Assembly (NCBI RefSeq): GCF_029240215.1 | Contig: NZ_JARBTK010000012.1 | Location: 1-51,981 of the forward strand | Source of the DNA: Chryseobacterium sp. | GTDB taxonomy: Bacteria > Bacteroidota > Bacteroidia > Flavobacteriales > Weeksellaceae | Reading direction: 5' to 3' | Length of the DNA stretch: 51,981 nt | Shown: in pieces, positions 30,406 through 40,198 of the stretch | Layout: each line of letters starts with the position of its first letter | How positions within the stretch are numbered: position 1 is the first letter of the stretch | Position numbers and translations under genes: made by a program | Notes under the pieces: model-generated | What the model saw: the letters and a program-made list of their open reading frames with translations, nothing else | The model's database searches: none | What the model was told of the DNA's origin: nothing

Positions 30406-30415
30406 TCAGTTTACT

Positions 30416-31591
30416 TTAGTTTTCATTCAATACATCAAGAATGATTTTACATCCTTCTTCAATTTCATCTTTAGAAATAGTGAGTGGTGGTGAAATTCTC
30501 AGATATTCATTTCTGTATAATTGCCAGAAGACAACCAAACCCTTCTCCATGCATCTTTTTGCAACATCCAGTGTATAATCCGGGGTTCCAAGATTTACAG
30601 CAAGCATTAAACCTTTTCCGTTGATATTTTTAATTTTCGGGTGGATTAAAATTTTTCTGAACAGTTCTTCTTTTTCAGACACTTCATTCATCAATCCGCT
30701 TTCCAAAACTTCTTTTAAAGTAGCGTGAGATGCGGCTGCAATCAAAGGATTTCCTCCGAAAGTCGTTATATGTCCCAACTTTGGTGAATGCGAAAGAGTT
30801 TCCATGATTTTCTTTGAACTCATAAAAGCCCCCACAGGAACTCCGCCACCCATTCCTTTGCCCATTACTAAAATATCAGGAACGATTCCGAAGTGTTCGA
30901 AAGAAAACAATTTCCCTGTTCTTCCAAAGCCTGGCTGGATTTCATCTAAAATTAAAAGAGCACCAACTTCTTCACATCTCTTTTTAAGTTTAATCAGATA
31001 ATCATCATCAGGAACTAAAAACCCTGCTGCCCCCTGAATGGTCTCAAGAATAACACAGGCAGTTCTTTCTGTTATTTTCTCGAAATCATTTTCATTATTA
31101 AGTTCAATAAAGGAAACCATCGGCAACAACGGACGAAATTCTCTTTTGTGATATTCATTTCCTGAGACACTCAACGCTCCGTGTGTGTTCCCATGATAAG
31201 AATTTTTAAAAGAAACGATTTCTTCTCTTCCGGTGTATCTTTTGGCTAATTTTAAACTTCCGTCGATAGCTTCTGCTCCACTGTTTACCAAATAGGTAAT
31301 TTCTAAAGGATCAGGAGTCGCTTCAGCTAATAATCTACATAGCTCAACTGGTTTCTCCTGAGCATATTCTCCGTAAACCATCACATGAAGATATTTATCT
31401 GCCTGTTCTTTGATGGCATTAATAATTTTGGGATGAGAATGACCTAAAGTATTGGCAGAAACTCCCGCAACAAAATCAAGATATTTTCTACCGCCTTTCC
31501 CGAAAATATAACTTCCCTCTGCTTTCTCTACTTCAAAACCTGCGGCAAACTGCGTAGTTTGTGCCTGATATTTAAAAAAATCTTTTTGCAT
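30416..31591 (-). CDS. Class III (aspartate aminotransferase family) aminotransferase
   Basis: 391-residue PLP enzyme. Conserved positions are G-x-E at NSGAEAIDGSLKLAKRYTGR, the SYHGNTHGAL loop, D216-E217 (LILDEIQPGFGRTG) and the Schiff-base lysine K245 (VMGKGMGGG). Relatives act on acetylornithine, GABA, ornithine or similar omega-amino groups; the substrate here is not decided by sequence, and no arginine genes are nearby. The start at 31591 gives a normal N-terminus. Confidence 0.9.
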   Translation of the reverse strand: MQKDFFKYQAQTTQFAAGFEVEKAEGSYIFGKGGRKYLDFVAGVSANTLGHSHPKIINAIKEQADKYLHVMVYGEYAQEKPVELCRLLAEATPDPLEITYLVNSGAEAIDGSLKLAKRYTGREEIVSFKNSYHGNTHGALSVSGNEYHKREFRPLLPMVSFIELNNENDFEKITERTACVILETIQGAAGFLVPDDDYLIKLKKRCEEVGALLILDEIQPGFGRTGKLFSFEHFGIVPDILVMGKGMGGGVPVGAFMSSKKIMETLSHSPKLGHITTFGGNPLIAAASHATLKEVLESGLMNEVSEKEELFRKILIHPKIKNINGKGLMLAVNLGTPDYTLDVAKRCMEKGLVVFWQLYRNEYLRISPPLTISKDEIEEGCKIILDVLNEN

Positions 31592-31797
31592 TTTTATGGA
31601 TGAAAAATTTATGGCAAAGCTAAAAAAGATAAGTCAGATGGTGAAATTTAATTATAATGAATAGCAAGACTCCCTTCGTTGTACATGGAACTTTGTTGAT
31701 ATTTTTTGCCTGGTATTTGCCAAAAAACTATGTCGAGAATATAAATATTATTATATAAAATATTATTGTATCTTTATGATAATCAAAAACATACCAC

Positions 31798-32763
31798 ATG
31801 AAAGCAAATCTATTTTTTACAGAATTCAAAAAAGAGAAAATTCAAATCTTTTTCGAAACAAAGAAGAGAAGCACGGTTGCTGTGTTTTTATTCAGCTTAA
31901 TTTTGATGTTTATCAATCCTGTTGTATTAAGAGCGCAGACCTCAAAGGTAGTACCCGAAAACAATACGAGCGGAACTTTTTTAGGTCCACTTGTGAATTC
32001 TGCAAGGACGTATCAAATGATCATTGATGATTCTCAGCTCACCACATTAGCAGGAAAATATCTTACTTCTATTTCGTTCAGACTTTCGAGTACTGCAACT
32101 GTTGTGTGGCCTTCTGCGGATACAACTTATCCAAGCTATCAGGTTTTCCTGAGTAATGGGGTAAACCCGGCAGACAGGCAACTCAATTTTGCTGCAAACA
32201 TCGTGGGTACACAAACGCAGGTAAGATCAGGCAGTATGATGATTCCTACCGGCGCATTTACGATAGGAGGTGATCCCAATGCTTTCACTTATAATATAAC
32301 ATTTGACACACCTTATTTATATACAGGAGGAAATAATCTTGTAATAGAAATACGCCACACAGGCAGTAATGGCTCGAGTACGGGTACCCATTCTATGACA
32401 ACCACTACCACAGGATATGGAACTTTAGTAAGTGGATGCTGGCAAAGTACAGGAAACGTATTACAGGCAAATTTCTCTTATGTAAAGATCAGTTCTCTTG
32501 ATAATCTGGGCGTAAAATCTGTAGAAATAGACGGAGGATTGTCTGTTTATCCTAACCCTGTAAAAGACTACCTATATATAAAATTAGCAAAAGATGTATC
32601 AGAATTCCATATTTTTAATATGGTAGGTCAAAAGGTATATTCTGAAAAGAATAATTCAAAAACACCACAGCTGAACGTATCAAACTTATCAAAAGGAAGT
32701 TACATTTTACAGATGATCGATAAAAACGGAAATGCAGGTACAGCAAGATTTTTCAAAGAATAG
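31798..32763 (+). CDS. T9SS type A sorting domain-containing protein
   Basis: 321 residues. A long basic leader and hydrophobic segment (STVAVFLFSLILMFINPVVL, then RAQTS) form an export signal. The middle is a Ser/Thr/Gly-rich beta domain. The last 75 residues form the type A CTD: LSVYPNPVKDYLYIKLAKDV, FHIFNMVGQKVYSEKNN and LSKGSYILQMIDKNG. The CTD directs export through the type IX secretion system, so the protein is likely secreted or surface-bound. The cargo function is unknown. It is a single gene. Confidence 0.9.
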   Translation: MKANLFFTEFKKEKIQIFFETKKRSTVAVFLFSLILMFINPVVLRAQTSKVVPENNTSGTFLGPLVNSARTYQMIIDDSQLTTLAGKYLTSISFRLSSTATVVWPSADTTYPSYQVFLSNGVNPADRQLNFAANIVGTQTQVRSGSMMIPTGAFTIGGDPNAFTYNITFDTPYLYTGGNNLVIEIRHTGSNGSSTGTHSMTTTTTGYGTLVSGCWQSTGNVLQANFSYVKISSLDNLGVKSVEIDGGLSVYPNPVKDYLYIKLAKDVSEFHIFNMVGQKVYSEKNNSKTPQLNVSNLSKGSYILQMIDKNGNAGTARFFKE

Positions 32764-32870
32764 CAAAATTCATAATCATAAAGTACAGGAGTTTTTTTAT
32801 ATAATGTAAAACAGGATAATTCCATATTACACAATATCCTTATATTTACATCTTAAAAAGATATTTACAT

Positions 32871-33557
32871 ATGAAAAAGATAATTCTTCCGTTTTTCTGC
32901 GCAATAGTTTTTTCTACACCGGCAATGGCGCAAAAAACATCTACGGCTACCATAAAATCTGAAGCTGCTACATCTCAGATCACTCCAAAACAGGTGATTG
33001 ACAACTATCTTACCGCTCTTGGAGGTAAGGCAAAGCTGGAATCTGTAAAGTCTGCCATCATTGAAAACGTGATCAATGCTCAAGGAATGGATATTAATTC
33101 CACCACCAAAAAAATGGGAAACAAATTCAAATCTGTGCAGACTGTAATGGGACAGGAAATGACTCAGGTTTTCGATGGTGAAAAAGGATACAGGAGCCAG
33201 ATGGGGAACAAAAGTGATATCCCTGCAGAGCAGATTGCTGAGCTTAAAAACAGCAAAACAATTGATGCATTAGGATATGATGCTTCAAAGTTTCAGGCTG
33301 TAACAGTTGAGAAAATAGACGGTAAAGATTACAATGTATTGTCTTCAGAAAAAGGAAAATTTTATTTTGATGCAGCCACAGGATTGCTTTACAAAGCAGG
33401 ATCTCCTCAAGGTGATGCTATCATGAAAAGCTATATGACTGTAGACGGAATCAAATTCCCTGAGTTGATTGAAGCTGAAGGCGGCGGACAAAAAGTGAGC
33501 ATCAGAACCACAAAAGTCACTTTGAACTCTGGAGTAAGTGACGCTGATTTCAAATAA
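32871..33557 (+). CDS. Exported LolA-like protein preceding an M16 peptidase
   Basis: 228 residues. A signal peptide MKKIILPFFCAIVFSTPAMA is followed by a lipoprotein-sorting-like domain with TPKQVIDNYLTALGGKAKLE, then EMTQVFDGEKGYRSQMGN and a strand-rich end. Similar domains occur fused to, or next to, M16 peptidases in Bacteroidota. Here it is separate and 155 nt upstream of one, with a terminator between. The role is unknown; the LolA likeness is by fold pattern only. Confidence 0.75.
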   Translation: MKKIILPFFCAIVFSTPAMAQKTSTATIKSEAATSQITPKQVIDNYLTALGGKAKLESVKSAIIENVINAQGMDINSTTKKMGNKFKSVQTVMGQEMTQVFDGEKGYRSQMGNKSDIPAEQIAELKNSKTIDALGYDASKFQAVTVEKIDGKDYNVLSSEKGKFYFDAATGLLYKAGSPQGDAIMKSYMTVDGIKFPELIEAEGGGQKVSIRTTKVTLNSGVSDADFK

Positions 33558-33580
33558 AATATAAAAATTTCAACACACAT

Positions 33581-33610
33581 AAGACCAGGAAAATTCCTGG
33601 TCTTTTTTAA
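33581..33610 (+). terminator. Terminator between the LolA-like and M16 genes
   Basis: A perfect 10-bp stem (33581-33590 with 33595-33604), loop AAAT, then a T run. Confidence 0.85.
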
Positions 33611-33712
33611 TATCAAAATTTTAACGCAATTTTAACTAAAATATGACAACTGAAATTTCTTGCAATTGTGAATAATGCATATTTTTATCCGCAAAATTTA
33701 AATTTCAACTGT

Positions 33713-36565
33713 ATGAAAAAAATTCTATTGTCATTAGGTGTTGTCTTTTTGACCTCAGCCAGTGGATTCGCACAGAATATCCCGATGGATGCTTCTGTAA
33801 AAACAGGTACTCTTCCTAATGGCATGAAGTACTACATCAAAAAAAACACTCTACCGGAAAAAAAGGTAGATTTCCGTCTGGCAATCAACGCAGGATCTAT
33901 TCTTGAAGATGAAAACCAAAGAGGTCTTGCCCACTTTATGGAGCACATGAACTTCAACGGAACCAAAAATTTTCCGGATAACAAGCTGGTAGACTTTCTA
34001 CAATCAATCGGGGTAAAATTCGGGCAGCACCTTAACGCTTACACAAGCTTTGACGAAACGGTTTACATGCTTCCGGTTCCTTTGGATAAGCCTGGTAACC
34101 TTGATGCAGGTCTTAAAGTAATGGAAGACTGGGCGTTTAATGCAACTCTTACCGATGAACAGATCAATAAAGAAAGAGGCGTTGTTTTAGAAGAATTAAG
34201 ATTGGGATTAGGTGCAGACAAAAGAATGTCTGATAAATATTTACCTAAACTTTTACACAAATCTCAATATGCTAACAGACTTCCTATCGGTAAAAAAGAA
34301 GTTCTTGAAAACTTCAAGCCTGACGTAATCAGACAATTCCACAAAGACTGGTACAGACCCGATCTGATGGCAATTGTGGTGGTGGGAGACATCAACGTCG
34401 ATGAGGTTGAGAAAAAAATTAAAGATAATTTTAGCAAATATAAAAACCCTTCTAAGCCAAGAGAAAGAAAAACTTTTGATTTACCCAATCACCAGGAAAC
34501 TCTTGTAGCAATAGAGACTGACCCTGATGCTACGAGCTCTATGGTTCAGTTTATCATGAAAGATTCGGATGCTTATACTCCGGATGTTACGGTAGAGCAA
34601 TACAATCAGAGCCTTATTGAGAACGTGGCAACTACGATGCTGAATAACAGATTGAGAGAATTGGTGAATTCAAACAATCCGCCATTTACATTCGGATCTG
34701 TGTATCACGGAGGAACCTATGCAAGAACCAAAGAAGCATTCCAGGGTTTTGCAATGGTGAAAGAAGGAAACCAGCTGAGCGCACTGAATGTGCTTTTGGA
34801 AGAAACCGAAAGAGCAAAAAGATTTGGTTTTACCCAAGGCGAATTAGACAGAGCCAAAGCTCAAATCATGTCTAATATGGAAAGATCGTACAACAACCGC
34901 GACAAGACAGAAAGCGATATGTTGGTAGACGAATATGTCAGAAACTTCCTTGAAAAGGAACCAATGCCGGGAATAGCATGGGAATATGAAGATACCAAGA
35001 AGTTTTTACCATCGGTAACATTGGCTCAGACGAATGATGTCATTAAGAAAATGGTAAAAGAAGACAGCCGTGTTATCGCTATTACAGGTCCTAAAAAAGA
35101 CAACGTAACGATGCCTACAGAAGCAATGGTTCTGAAGACTTTCGATAATGTAAAAATGGCTGATCTTAAACCTTACGAAGAAAAAGCAACAATCAAAAAT
35201 TTAGTAAAACCTTTCAAATCTGAAGGTAAAATTGCTAAAACTGAAACTGATGCTAAACTGGGTACAACAACATGGACTTTAGGAAACGGTGCAAAAGTAA
35301 CATTCAAAAAGACCGACTTCAAAGATGATGAAATTGTTTTCGCAGGAAGAAGTCTGGGTGGAAACTCAATCATTCCTGATGCTGATTACAATAAAACTCA
35401 GTTTGCATATCAGGCGTTATCTGAAGCAGGTGTAAACGGTTTTTCAAAAGCTGATCTCACCAATTATTTGGCAGGAAAACAAGTAAGTGTCAACCCGTCA
35501 ATCGGTACTTTAACGGAAGGAGTTTCAGGAAGAACCAGTCAGAAAGACCTCCCAACTGCGATGGAGTTAATTTATTCTTATTTCACAGGATTAAATTACA
35601 GCCCGGAAGCATTCAACGCATATAAAACAAAGCAGTCTGCAATGCTTGACAATATGCTTTCAAATCCTCAGTTCTATTTCTCCAGTGAGCATGCTAAATT
35701 CTTAAATCAGAAAAACCCAAGATTCATAGGTATTATCCCTATGGAAAAAGACTGGGCAGCGACCGATTATAAAAAGGCATATGGTATTTATAAAGAAAAG
35801 TTTGCCAATGCAGGTAATTTCCACTTCTACTTTGTAGGAAATATTGATGAGGCTACATTTAAAAATGAAGTTTTACAATATATTGCAAGCCTTCCTTCAA
35901 CCGGAAAAGAAACGAAATACAAAGATACAGGTTACAGACAGGTAATGGGTGACTATACCAAGGTTTACAAAAAAGGAAAAGATCCTAAAAGTATGGTACA
36001 GATCGTGTACACGGGAGAAGCACCTTATAACGAGAAAGATGCCCTTGCTTTGGAAGCTTTAGGTGAAGTTGCAACCATTAAAGTAATTGAAAAACTGAGA
36101 GAAGATGAGAGCGGAATTTATGGTGGCGGAGCACGAGGTTATATGGGTAAAGTACCTTACAACAGTTATTCATTCAGCATCAGCTTCCCTTGTGGCCCTG
36201 AAAATGCAGACAAACTGACGAAAAGTGCTATCGCAGAACTTCAGAAATTAATTGATAAAGGTCCGGATCAGAAAGATCTTGATAAATACAAAGAAGGCGA
36301 ATACAATGACGACAAAACCAATATGAAAGACAATATGTATTGGATGAATGCATTGACTAAAAACCAGCTGGATGGAAGCGACAAGTACGAAATCTTAAAC
36401 TATCAGGATAAAGTGAAAGCTCTGACTGTAAAAGACCTTCAGGATGTTGCTAAAAAGTATCTGACTAAAAACAGAATTGTTGCCACTCTTATGCCGGAAG
36501 ACGGCTGGGAAAGCGCACCAAAAAAAGCTGAAACTACAACGGTAAAAGCAACTGTAGCAAAATAA
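33713..36565 (+). CDS. M16 family zinc metallopeptidase (pitrilysin/insulinase type)
   Basis: 950 residues. A signal peptide (MKKILLSLGVVFLTSASGFA) comes first. The inverted zinc motif HxxEH is H74-F-M-E77-H78, with the third ligand Glu expected in ERGVVLEELRLG. It has the two-lobed M16 architecture: the second half (from about 500) repeats the fold without the zinc site, as in pitrilysin. Likely a periplasmic or envelope protease. The ATG at 33713 is used because it places the signal peptide; the longer form from 33668 is unlikely. Confidence 0.93.
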   Translation: MKKILLSLGVVFLTSASGFAQNIPMDASVKTGTLPNGMKYYIKKNTLPEKKVDFRLAINAGSILEDENQRGLAHFMEHMNFNGTKNFPDNKLVDFLQSIGVKFGQHLNAYTSFDETVYMLPVPLDKPGNLDAGLKVMEDWAFNATLTDEQINKERGVVLEELRLGLGADKRMSDKYLPKLLHKSQYANRLPIGKKEVLENFKPDVIRQFHKDWYRPDLMAIVVVGDINVDEVEKKIKDNFSKYKNPSKPRERKTFDLPNHQETLVAIETDPDATSSMVQFIMKDSDAYTPDVTVEQYNQSLIENVATTMLNNRLRELVNSNNPPFTFGSVYHGGTYARTKEAFQGFAMVKEGNQLSALNVLLEETERAKRFGFTQGELDRAKAQIMSNMERSYNNRDKTESDMLVDEYVRNFLEKEPMPGIAWEYEDTKKFLPSVTLAQTNDVIKKMVKEDSRVIAITGPKKDNVTMPTEAMVLKTFDNVKMADLKPYEEKATIKNLVKPFKSEGKIAKTETDAKLGTTTWTLGNGAKVTFKKTDFKDDEIVFAGRSLGGNSIIPDADYNKTQFAYQALSEAGVNGFSKADLTNYLAGKQVSVNPSIGTLTEGVSGRTSQKDLPTAMELIYSYFTGLNYSPEAFNAYKTKQSAMLDNMLSNPQFYFSSEHAKFLNQKNPRFIGIIPMEKDWAATDYKKAYGIYKEKFANAGNFHFYFVGNIDEATFKNEVLQYIASLPSTGKETKYKDTGYRQVMGDYTKVYKKGKDPKSMVQIVYTGEAPYNEKDALALEALGEVATIKVIEKLREDESGIYGGGARGYMGKVPYNSYSFSISFPCGPENADKLTKSAIAELQKLIDKGPDQKDLDKYKEGEYNDDKTNMKDNMYWMNALTKNQLDGSDKYEILNYQDKVKALTVKDLQDVAKKYLTKNRIVATLMPEDGWESAPKKAETTTVKATVAK

Positions 36566-36590
36566 TTCAATAATCTTAGTCGATTAAATA

Positions 36591-36626
36591 AAAACCACCG
36601 CAGAAAATTTTCTGCGGTGGTTTTGT
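36591..36626. terminator. Perfect 34-bp palindromic terminator
   Basis: Bases 36591-36607 are the exact reverse complement of 36608-36624. The centre is AAAATTTT and the arms end in AAAA and TTTT, so it can stop transcription from both the M16 gene and the convergent DUF3109 gene. Confidence 0.85.
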
Positions 36627-36660
36627 TTTATATAAAATGTATAGCTTTCAACTAATCAAA

Positions 36661-37245
36661 CTAGCTTCCATACTCCTTTTTCCACTCCTCAGCAACTTCA
36701 CTCAGAGTAGAATAAAATTCTTCACCATATTTTCTGGTCAGAGGTGTTTTCAGGAACTTATAGACAGGAACCTGAAGTTCTTTGCCCAAAGTACAGGCAT
36801 CGTTACAGATTGGCCATTCATGGTAGTTTAAAGCTGAGAAAGTAGAATATTCTGTAACTCTTATTGGGTATAAATGACAAGAGATTGGTTTTTGCCAGTC
36901 TACAGCTCCATCTTCGTATGCTTTTTCGATTCCGCATTTGGTGATTCCACGTTCGTCAAAAGTTACATAGGCACATTCTGCATCTTCAATCATTGGTGTT
37001 ACATACATTCCGTCGGTTGGGTCAGTCGTCCATGTCCCCTGCTCTTCCAAAGCTTTTATTCCGGCTGTGGTAAGGTAAGGTTTTATTTTATCGAAAATAT
37101 TGTCTAAAATCACAAGCTCGTCTTTATCTAACGGAGCACCAACATCACCTTCCACACAACATGCACCTTTACATTTGGTAAGGTTGCAAACAAATTCCTC
37201 AGAGAAAATATCTTCAGAAATTAATTTATCGTCTATTTGAATCAT
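36661..37245 (-). CDS. DUF3109 family protein
   Basis: 194 residues, soluble, cysteine-rich. The N-terminal CNLTKCKGACCVEGDVGAPL holds a Cys cluster like that of the YkgJ zinc/iron-chelating proteins. Further Cys lie in DAECAYVTFDERGITKCGIE, PISCHLYPIR and CNDACTLGK, in keeping with an iron-sulfur or metal site. DUF3109 has no established function. It is 12 nt downstream of the DUF6427 gene and co-transcribed with it. Confidence 0.9.
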   Translation of the reverse strand: MIQIDDKLISEDIFSEEFVCNLTKCKGACCVEGDVGAPLDKDELVILDNIFDKIKPYLTTAGIKALEEQGTWTTDPTDGMYVTPMIEDAECAYVTFDERGITKCGIEKAYEDGAVDWQKPISCHLYPIRVTEYSTFSALNYHEWPICNDACTLGKELQVPVYKFLKTPLTRKYGEEFYSTLSEVAEEWKKEYGS

Positions 37246-37256
37246 AATCTTTTTTT

Positions 37257-38162
37257 TTAAAATAAATTGAAATGGGTTCCGGCTTTAAAACCGATCAGAC
37301 AGGCAATGATCAGCCACAAACTTACTTCCTGCATCCAGTATTTCGGTAAAAACCTCAGCATTCTGCTCAGAATAATTGTTGCCGGAAATGCCAGTAGCAG
37401 TAAATATTCATAATTACTGTTCATGTACATCACAATACTTACTACCTGTGCAAACGAGAAAACAAGAAGGAAAGTATATTTGTACCTGCTCACGGGACTT
37501 TTTTTATTATAGTGTTTAAAATGGTCATAGATGGCATATATCAGCATCAGCACAATAGGAATCAAAGGCAGAAGCTCTTTATATTCTGTAATAAATCTCA
37601 TTTTTCCGAACGGCAGATAATCAACATTCCAGTCATTGAAGTTCATAAAAAACATCAGCGAAAAATAACTTAATGCTATTAAAGACATTCCCAGAATAAA
37701 TCTGAAAATATTAAGACCAATTCTTTCTGAAGTAACGATCAGGTGAATCAGTACAAAGAAAATCATTGGCCATGTTGTTGGCAAGAAAATAAAATTTAAG
37801 GCTAAAATAGATCCTACCAAAACATAGGATTTTTTCCTGAGATCTTCATCTGTACTGGTGAGAAGAAGCAAAAGAAACGAATTGGTAAGCAATGCAACAG
37901 CAACTCCGATGTCAAGTCTGCCGGGATAAAGACCGAAAATAAAAAATGTGTATAAAAATAACGGTAGATGCGTCTGGTAATTCAGCGCAATGGTGTTGAA
38001 ACAAAAATATCCAAGCGCAATCCCCAAAAATGTAATGACTGCAATAATTGCTTCGTACGTATTGAAATTCAGTATATTAAATATAATTACTACTAAAAGA
38101 AGAAAACCAATATAAACAGGAATTGAAAAAATATTGCTTTCTTTTGAAAGTAATCTAAACAT
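37257..38162 (-). CDS. DUF6427 family membrane protein
   Basis: 301 residues with about eight to ten hydrophobic helices, e.g. IPVYIGFLLLVVIIFNILNF and YTFLLVFSFAQVVSIVMYMN. It starts MFRLLSKESNIFSIPVYIGF, as usual for this flavobacterial family. The function is unknown. It is divergent from a DUF6341 gene, a pairing that recurs in flavobacteria according to my memory of the family. Confidence 0.82.
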   Translation of the reverse strand: MFRLLSKESNIFSIPVYIGFLLLVVIIFNILNFNTYEAIIAVITFLGIALGYFCFNTIALNYQTHLPLFLYTFFIFGLYPGRLDIGVAVALLTNSFLLLLLTSTDEDLRKKSYVLVGSILALNFIFLPTTWPMIFFVLIHLIVTSERIGLNIFRFILGMSLIALSYFSLMFFMNFNDWNVDYLPFGKMRFITEYKELLPLIPIVLMLIYAIYDHFKHYNKKSPVSRYKYTFLLVFSFAQVVSIVMYMNSNYEYLLLLAFPATIILSRMLRFLPKYWMQEVSLWLIIACLIGFKAGTHFNLF

Positions 38163-38168
38163 TTTTTA

Positions 38169-38176
38169 TAAATTTG
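38169..38176 (+). promoter_or_regulatory. -7 element for the DUF6341 gene
   Basis: TAAATTTG, 29 nt before the ATG at 38205 and only 7 nt from the divergent DUF6427 ATG. Confidence 0.55.
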
Positions 38177-38204
38177 TGCAAAGTTAATTTAAAAAAGGAA
38201 AATA

Positions 38205-38438
38205 ATGACGTCTTTCTTTCTATTCTTAAGTGATGTTTTCAAATGGTCTTTTGGTTTTTTCACAACCTTTGGAAACGTACTCAACTGGATTTTATTCCTT
38301 GTTTGTTGCGTACTATTTACATATTGGTGCTATGTCTTGGTGGTAACACTTGGAGGAGACAAAGACAAAGAATATTATTCTCCGACTGAGGGCAAACACC
38401 CTTATTACGATCCTACGATCTACAAAAAAGAAGGTTAA
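38205..38438 (+). CDS. DUF6341 family small membrane protein
   Basis: 77 residues. One or two transmembrane segments (VLNWILFLVCCVLFTYWCYV) follow a hydrophobic N-terminus. A polar tail, DKEYYSPTEGKHPYYDPTIY, ends the protein. This tail and the length fit DUF6341. The function is unknown. A terminator follows. Confidence 0.8.
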   Translation: MTSFFLFLSDVFKWSFGFFTTFGNVLNWILFLVCCVLFTYWCYVLVVTLGGDKDKEYYSPTEGKHPYYDPTIYKKEG

Positions 38439-38455
38439 TTAATTGGTTATATAGT

Positions 38456-38495
38456 AAAAAGACCGGTCAATTTATTTGATCGGTCTTTTTTATGT
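38456..38495. terminator. Bidirectional terminator, DUF6341 and universal stress protein
   Basis: A 15-bp stem (38456-38470 with 38476-38490, one G-T wobble) with loop TTTAT, an A run before and a T run after. Confidence 0.85.
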
Positions 38496-38509
38496 TTGCT
38501 TTTTTAATA

Positions 38510-38947
38510 TTAATCATGAATCGGAAGCACCAATACGGGAATCTTGGAACTTTTCGTAATTCCTTTCGTCAGACTTCCCACAAAAACATCATAAATTCCG
38601 CTTCTGCCATGTGATCCCATCACGATGAAATCTGCATTTTTTGTGTCTGCATATTCCAGAATGATGTCTTTTGCAATCCCTTGCTTCAAAAGGTGTTCGC
38701 AGTCAATATCATGAGCGAGAATTCTTTGATTGATTTTATTGAGGAGTACCAATTCTTCTCTGATTTCGTTTTCTTCAATTTCCGGGAAATATTGATAACC
38801 CATATCTCCGATCGCAAAACCTATATCGGCAGGTGCAACGTGGATTAGATTGATCTTTCCGTTGACCTTCTTTGCAAATTCTATAGCTCCGTCTACAAGC
38901 TGGTCTGTTTTATCGCCAAAATCTACAGGCAGTACTATATTTATCAT
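38510..38947 (-). CDS. Universal stress protein (UspA family)
   Basis: 145 residues with the alpha/beta Usp fold. NIVLPVDFGDKTDQLVDGAI begins the domain. The ATP-binding motif G-x2-G-x9-G-[ST] is present as GSHGRSGIYDVFVGS, followed by SKIPVLVLP. ATP-binding Usps respond to stress and low energy. The specific role is unknown. A single gene. Confidence 0.92.
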   Translation of the reverse strand: MINIVLPVDFGDKTDQLVDGAIEFAKKVNGKINLIHVAPADIGFAIGDMGYQYFPEIEENEIREELVLLNKINQRILAHDIDCEHLLKQGIAKDIILEYADTKNADFIVMGSHGRSGIYDVFVGSLTKGITKSSKIPVLVLPIHD

Positions 38948-39010
38948 ATTTTTATATTTTAATTTGTCTTTTAAAGGTACGAAAAATTAGAAATACTGAA
39001 TGTTAAAAAC

Positions 39011-39616
39011 TTATAATATTCTGATGTCTAAATCTTTTTTCTCCTCAAGATAAGCTTCCAGAACATCATTTTCAGAAACCTTTCCAACACCTTCCGGAGT
39101 TCCCGTAAAGATCAAATCTCCCACCCTCAATGTGAAATACTGTGAAACAAAAGCGATAATATCATCAATTTTGAAGATCATGTCTTTTGTATTTCCTTGC
39201 TGTACTTTTTCTTTATTTTTAAGAAGTGAAAACTGCAGATTTTCAAGGTCATAATTTTCTTTTTTAAAGAAATTTCCAACTACGGCAGAACCATCAAAAC
39301 CCTTTGCCAATTCCCAAGGTAAGCCTTTAGATTTCAAATCGCTCTGAAGATCTCTTGCGGTAAAATCAATACCCAAACCGATCTCATCATAATGTTTATT
39401 AGCTGTTTCTTTCCGAATATATTTTCCGCCTTTAGAAATTTTCACTACAACTTCAAGTTCGTAATGCACATCATTGGAAAATTCCGGAATATAAAAATCA
39501 TTTCCTTTCAAAACCGCCGTGTCCGGTTTCATGAAAATTACAGGTTTGTCAGGAATTGCATTTCCCAGTTCCTTTGCGTGCTCGCTGTAATTTCTTCCTA
39601 TGCAGATTATTTTCAT
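39011..39616 (-). CDS. Fumarylacetoacetate hydrolase family protein
   Basis: 201 residues. The FAH fold is shown by KIICIGRNYSEHAKELGN, the metal-binding E-x-E in VHYELEVVVKIS, the catalytic region FTARDLQSDLKSKGLPWELA with KGFDGSAVVG, and FTGTPEGVGKV at the end. Such enzymes cleave or decarboxylate 2,4-diketo acids such as acylpyruvate and oxaloacetate; the substrate is uncertain. It is the last gene of a tightly spaced four-gene unit (gaps 3, 5 and 7 nt). Confidence 0.9.
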   Translation of the reverse strand: MKIICIGRNYSEHAKELGNAIPDKPVIFMKPDTAVLKGNDFYIPEFSNDVHYELEVVVKISKGGKYIRKETANKHYDEIGLGIDFTARDLQSDLKSKGLPWELAKGFDGSAVVGNFFKKENYDLENLQFSLLKNKEKVQQGNTKDMIFKIDDIIAFVSQYFTLRVGDLIFTGTPEGVGKVSENDVLEAYLEEKKDLDIRIL

Positions 39617-39623
39617 AATTTAT

Positions 39624-40193
39624 TTAATTTACAATTCCCTTAAAATAGCCTTCTCCTTCTTCAAAATATTTTTCAGGACCATATCTTTTCTGAACTTTCA
39701 GTTGTGTATATCCAAAAATGCTGTCTCCTTTTTTATATGAATCTTTATCAAGAATCACTTTACTGTCAATGATTTTATAATATTCCTCATTCATAAAATC
39801 AAAAGGTCTATGATTATCGGTATAGTGATAAGACGAGATTTTGTATCGGTTATTTATAATATTTATACTGTAACCTCCGCCGCTGAATCCATCTCCTTTC
39901 AAAAGTTTTATTTCTAAAGAAAAATTATTATTACTAATATTAGAACTATAAGACTCGGTTGAGAGACTGTCAATTTTTGTTCGGAAGTTATTGGTTTTAA
40001 TTTCTTCACTGTCTCCACCGTCAATATATTGCTGTTTTTGATGATTAAAATCCTTGAATAGTATCTTTTTACTCAGATGATTGTCAATCTCAACTTTATT
40101 CCAAATTAAAAAATATTTTCCTAAGCTAAAAATGATTCCGAGAATTACGGCAACAAGTAAGAATTTCCCGATTTTTTTTATTTTTTCAATCAT
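39624..40193 (-). CDS. Unrecognised protein with one N-terminal membrane helix
   Basis: 189 residues. A single membrane segment (FLLVAVILGIIFSLGKYFLI) follows a basic start, and a polar, Ser/Asn/Tyr-rich domain of about 155 residues lies outside the membrane. No family recognised. It lies between a DUF2007 gene and the FAH gene with gaps of 5 and 7 nt, so it is co-expressed with them, but this gives no clue to its role. Confidence 0.75.
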   Translation of the reverse strand: MIEKIKKIGKFLLVAVILGIIFSLGKYFLIWNKVEIDNHLSKKILFKDFNHQKQQYIDGGDSEEIKTNNFRTKIDSLSTESYSSNISNNNFSLEIKLLKGDGFSGGGYSINIINNRYKISSYHYTDNHRPFDFMNEEYYKIIDSKVILDKDSYKKGDSIFGYTQLKVQKRYGPEKYFEEGEGYFKGIVN

Positions 40194-40198
40194 ATAGA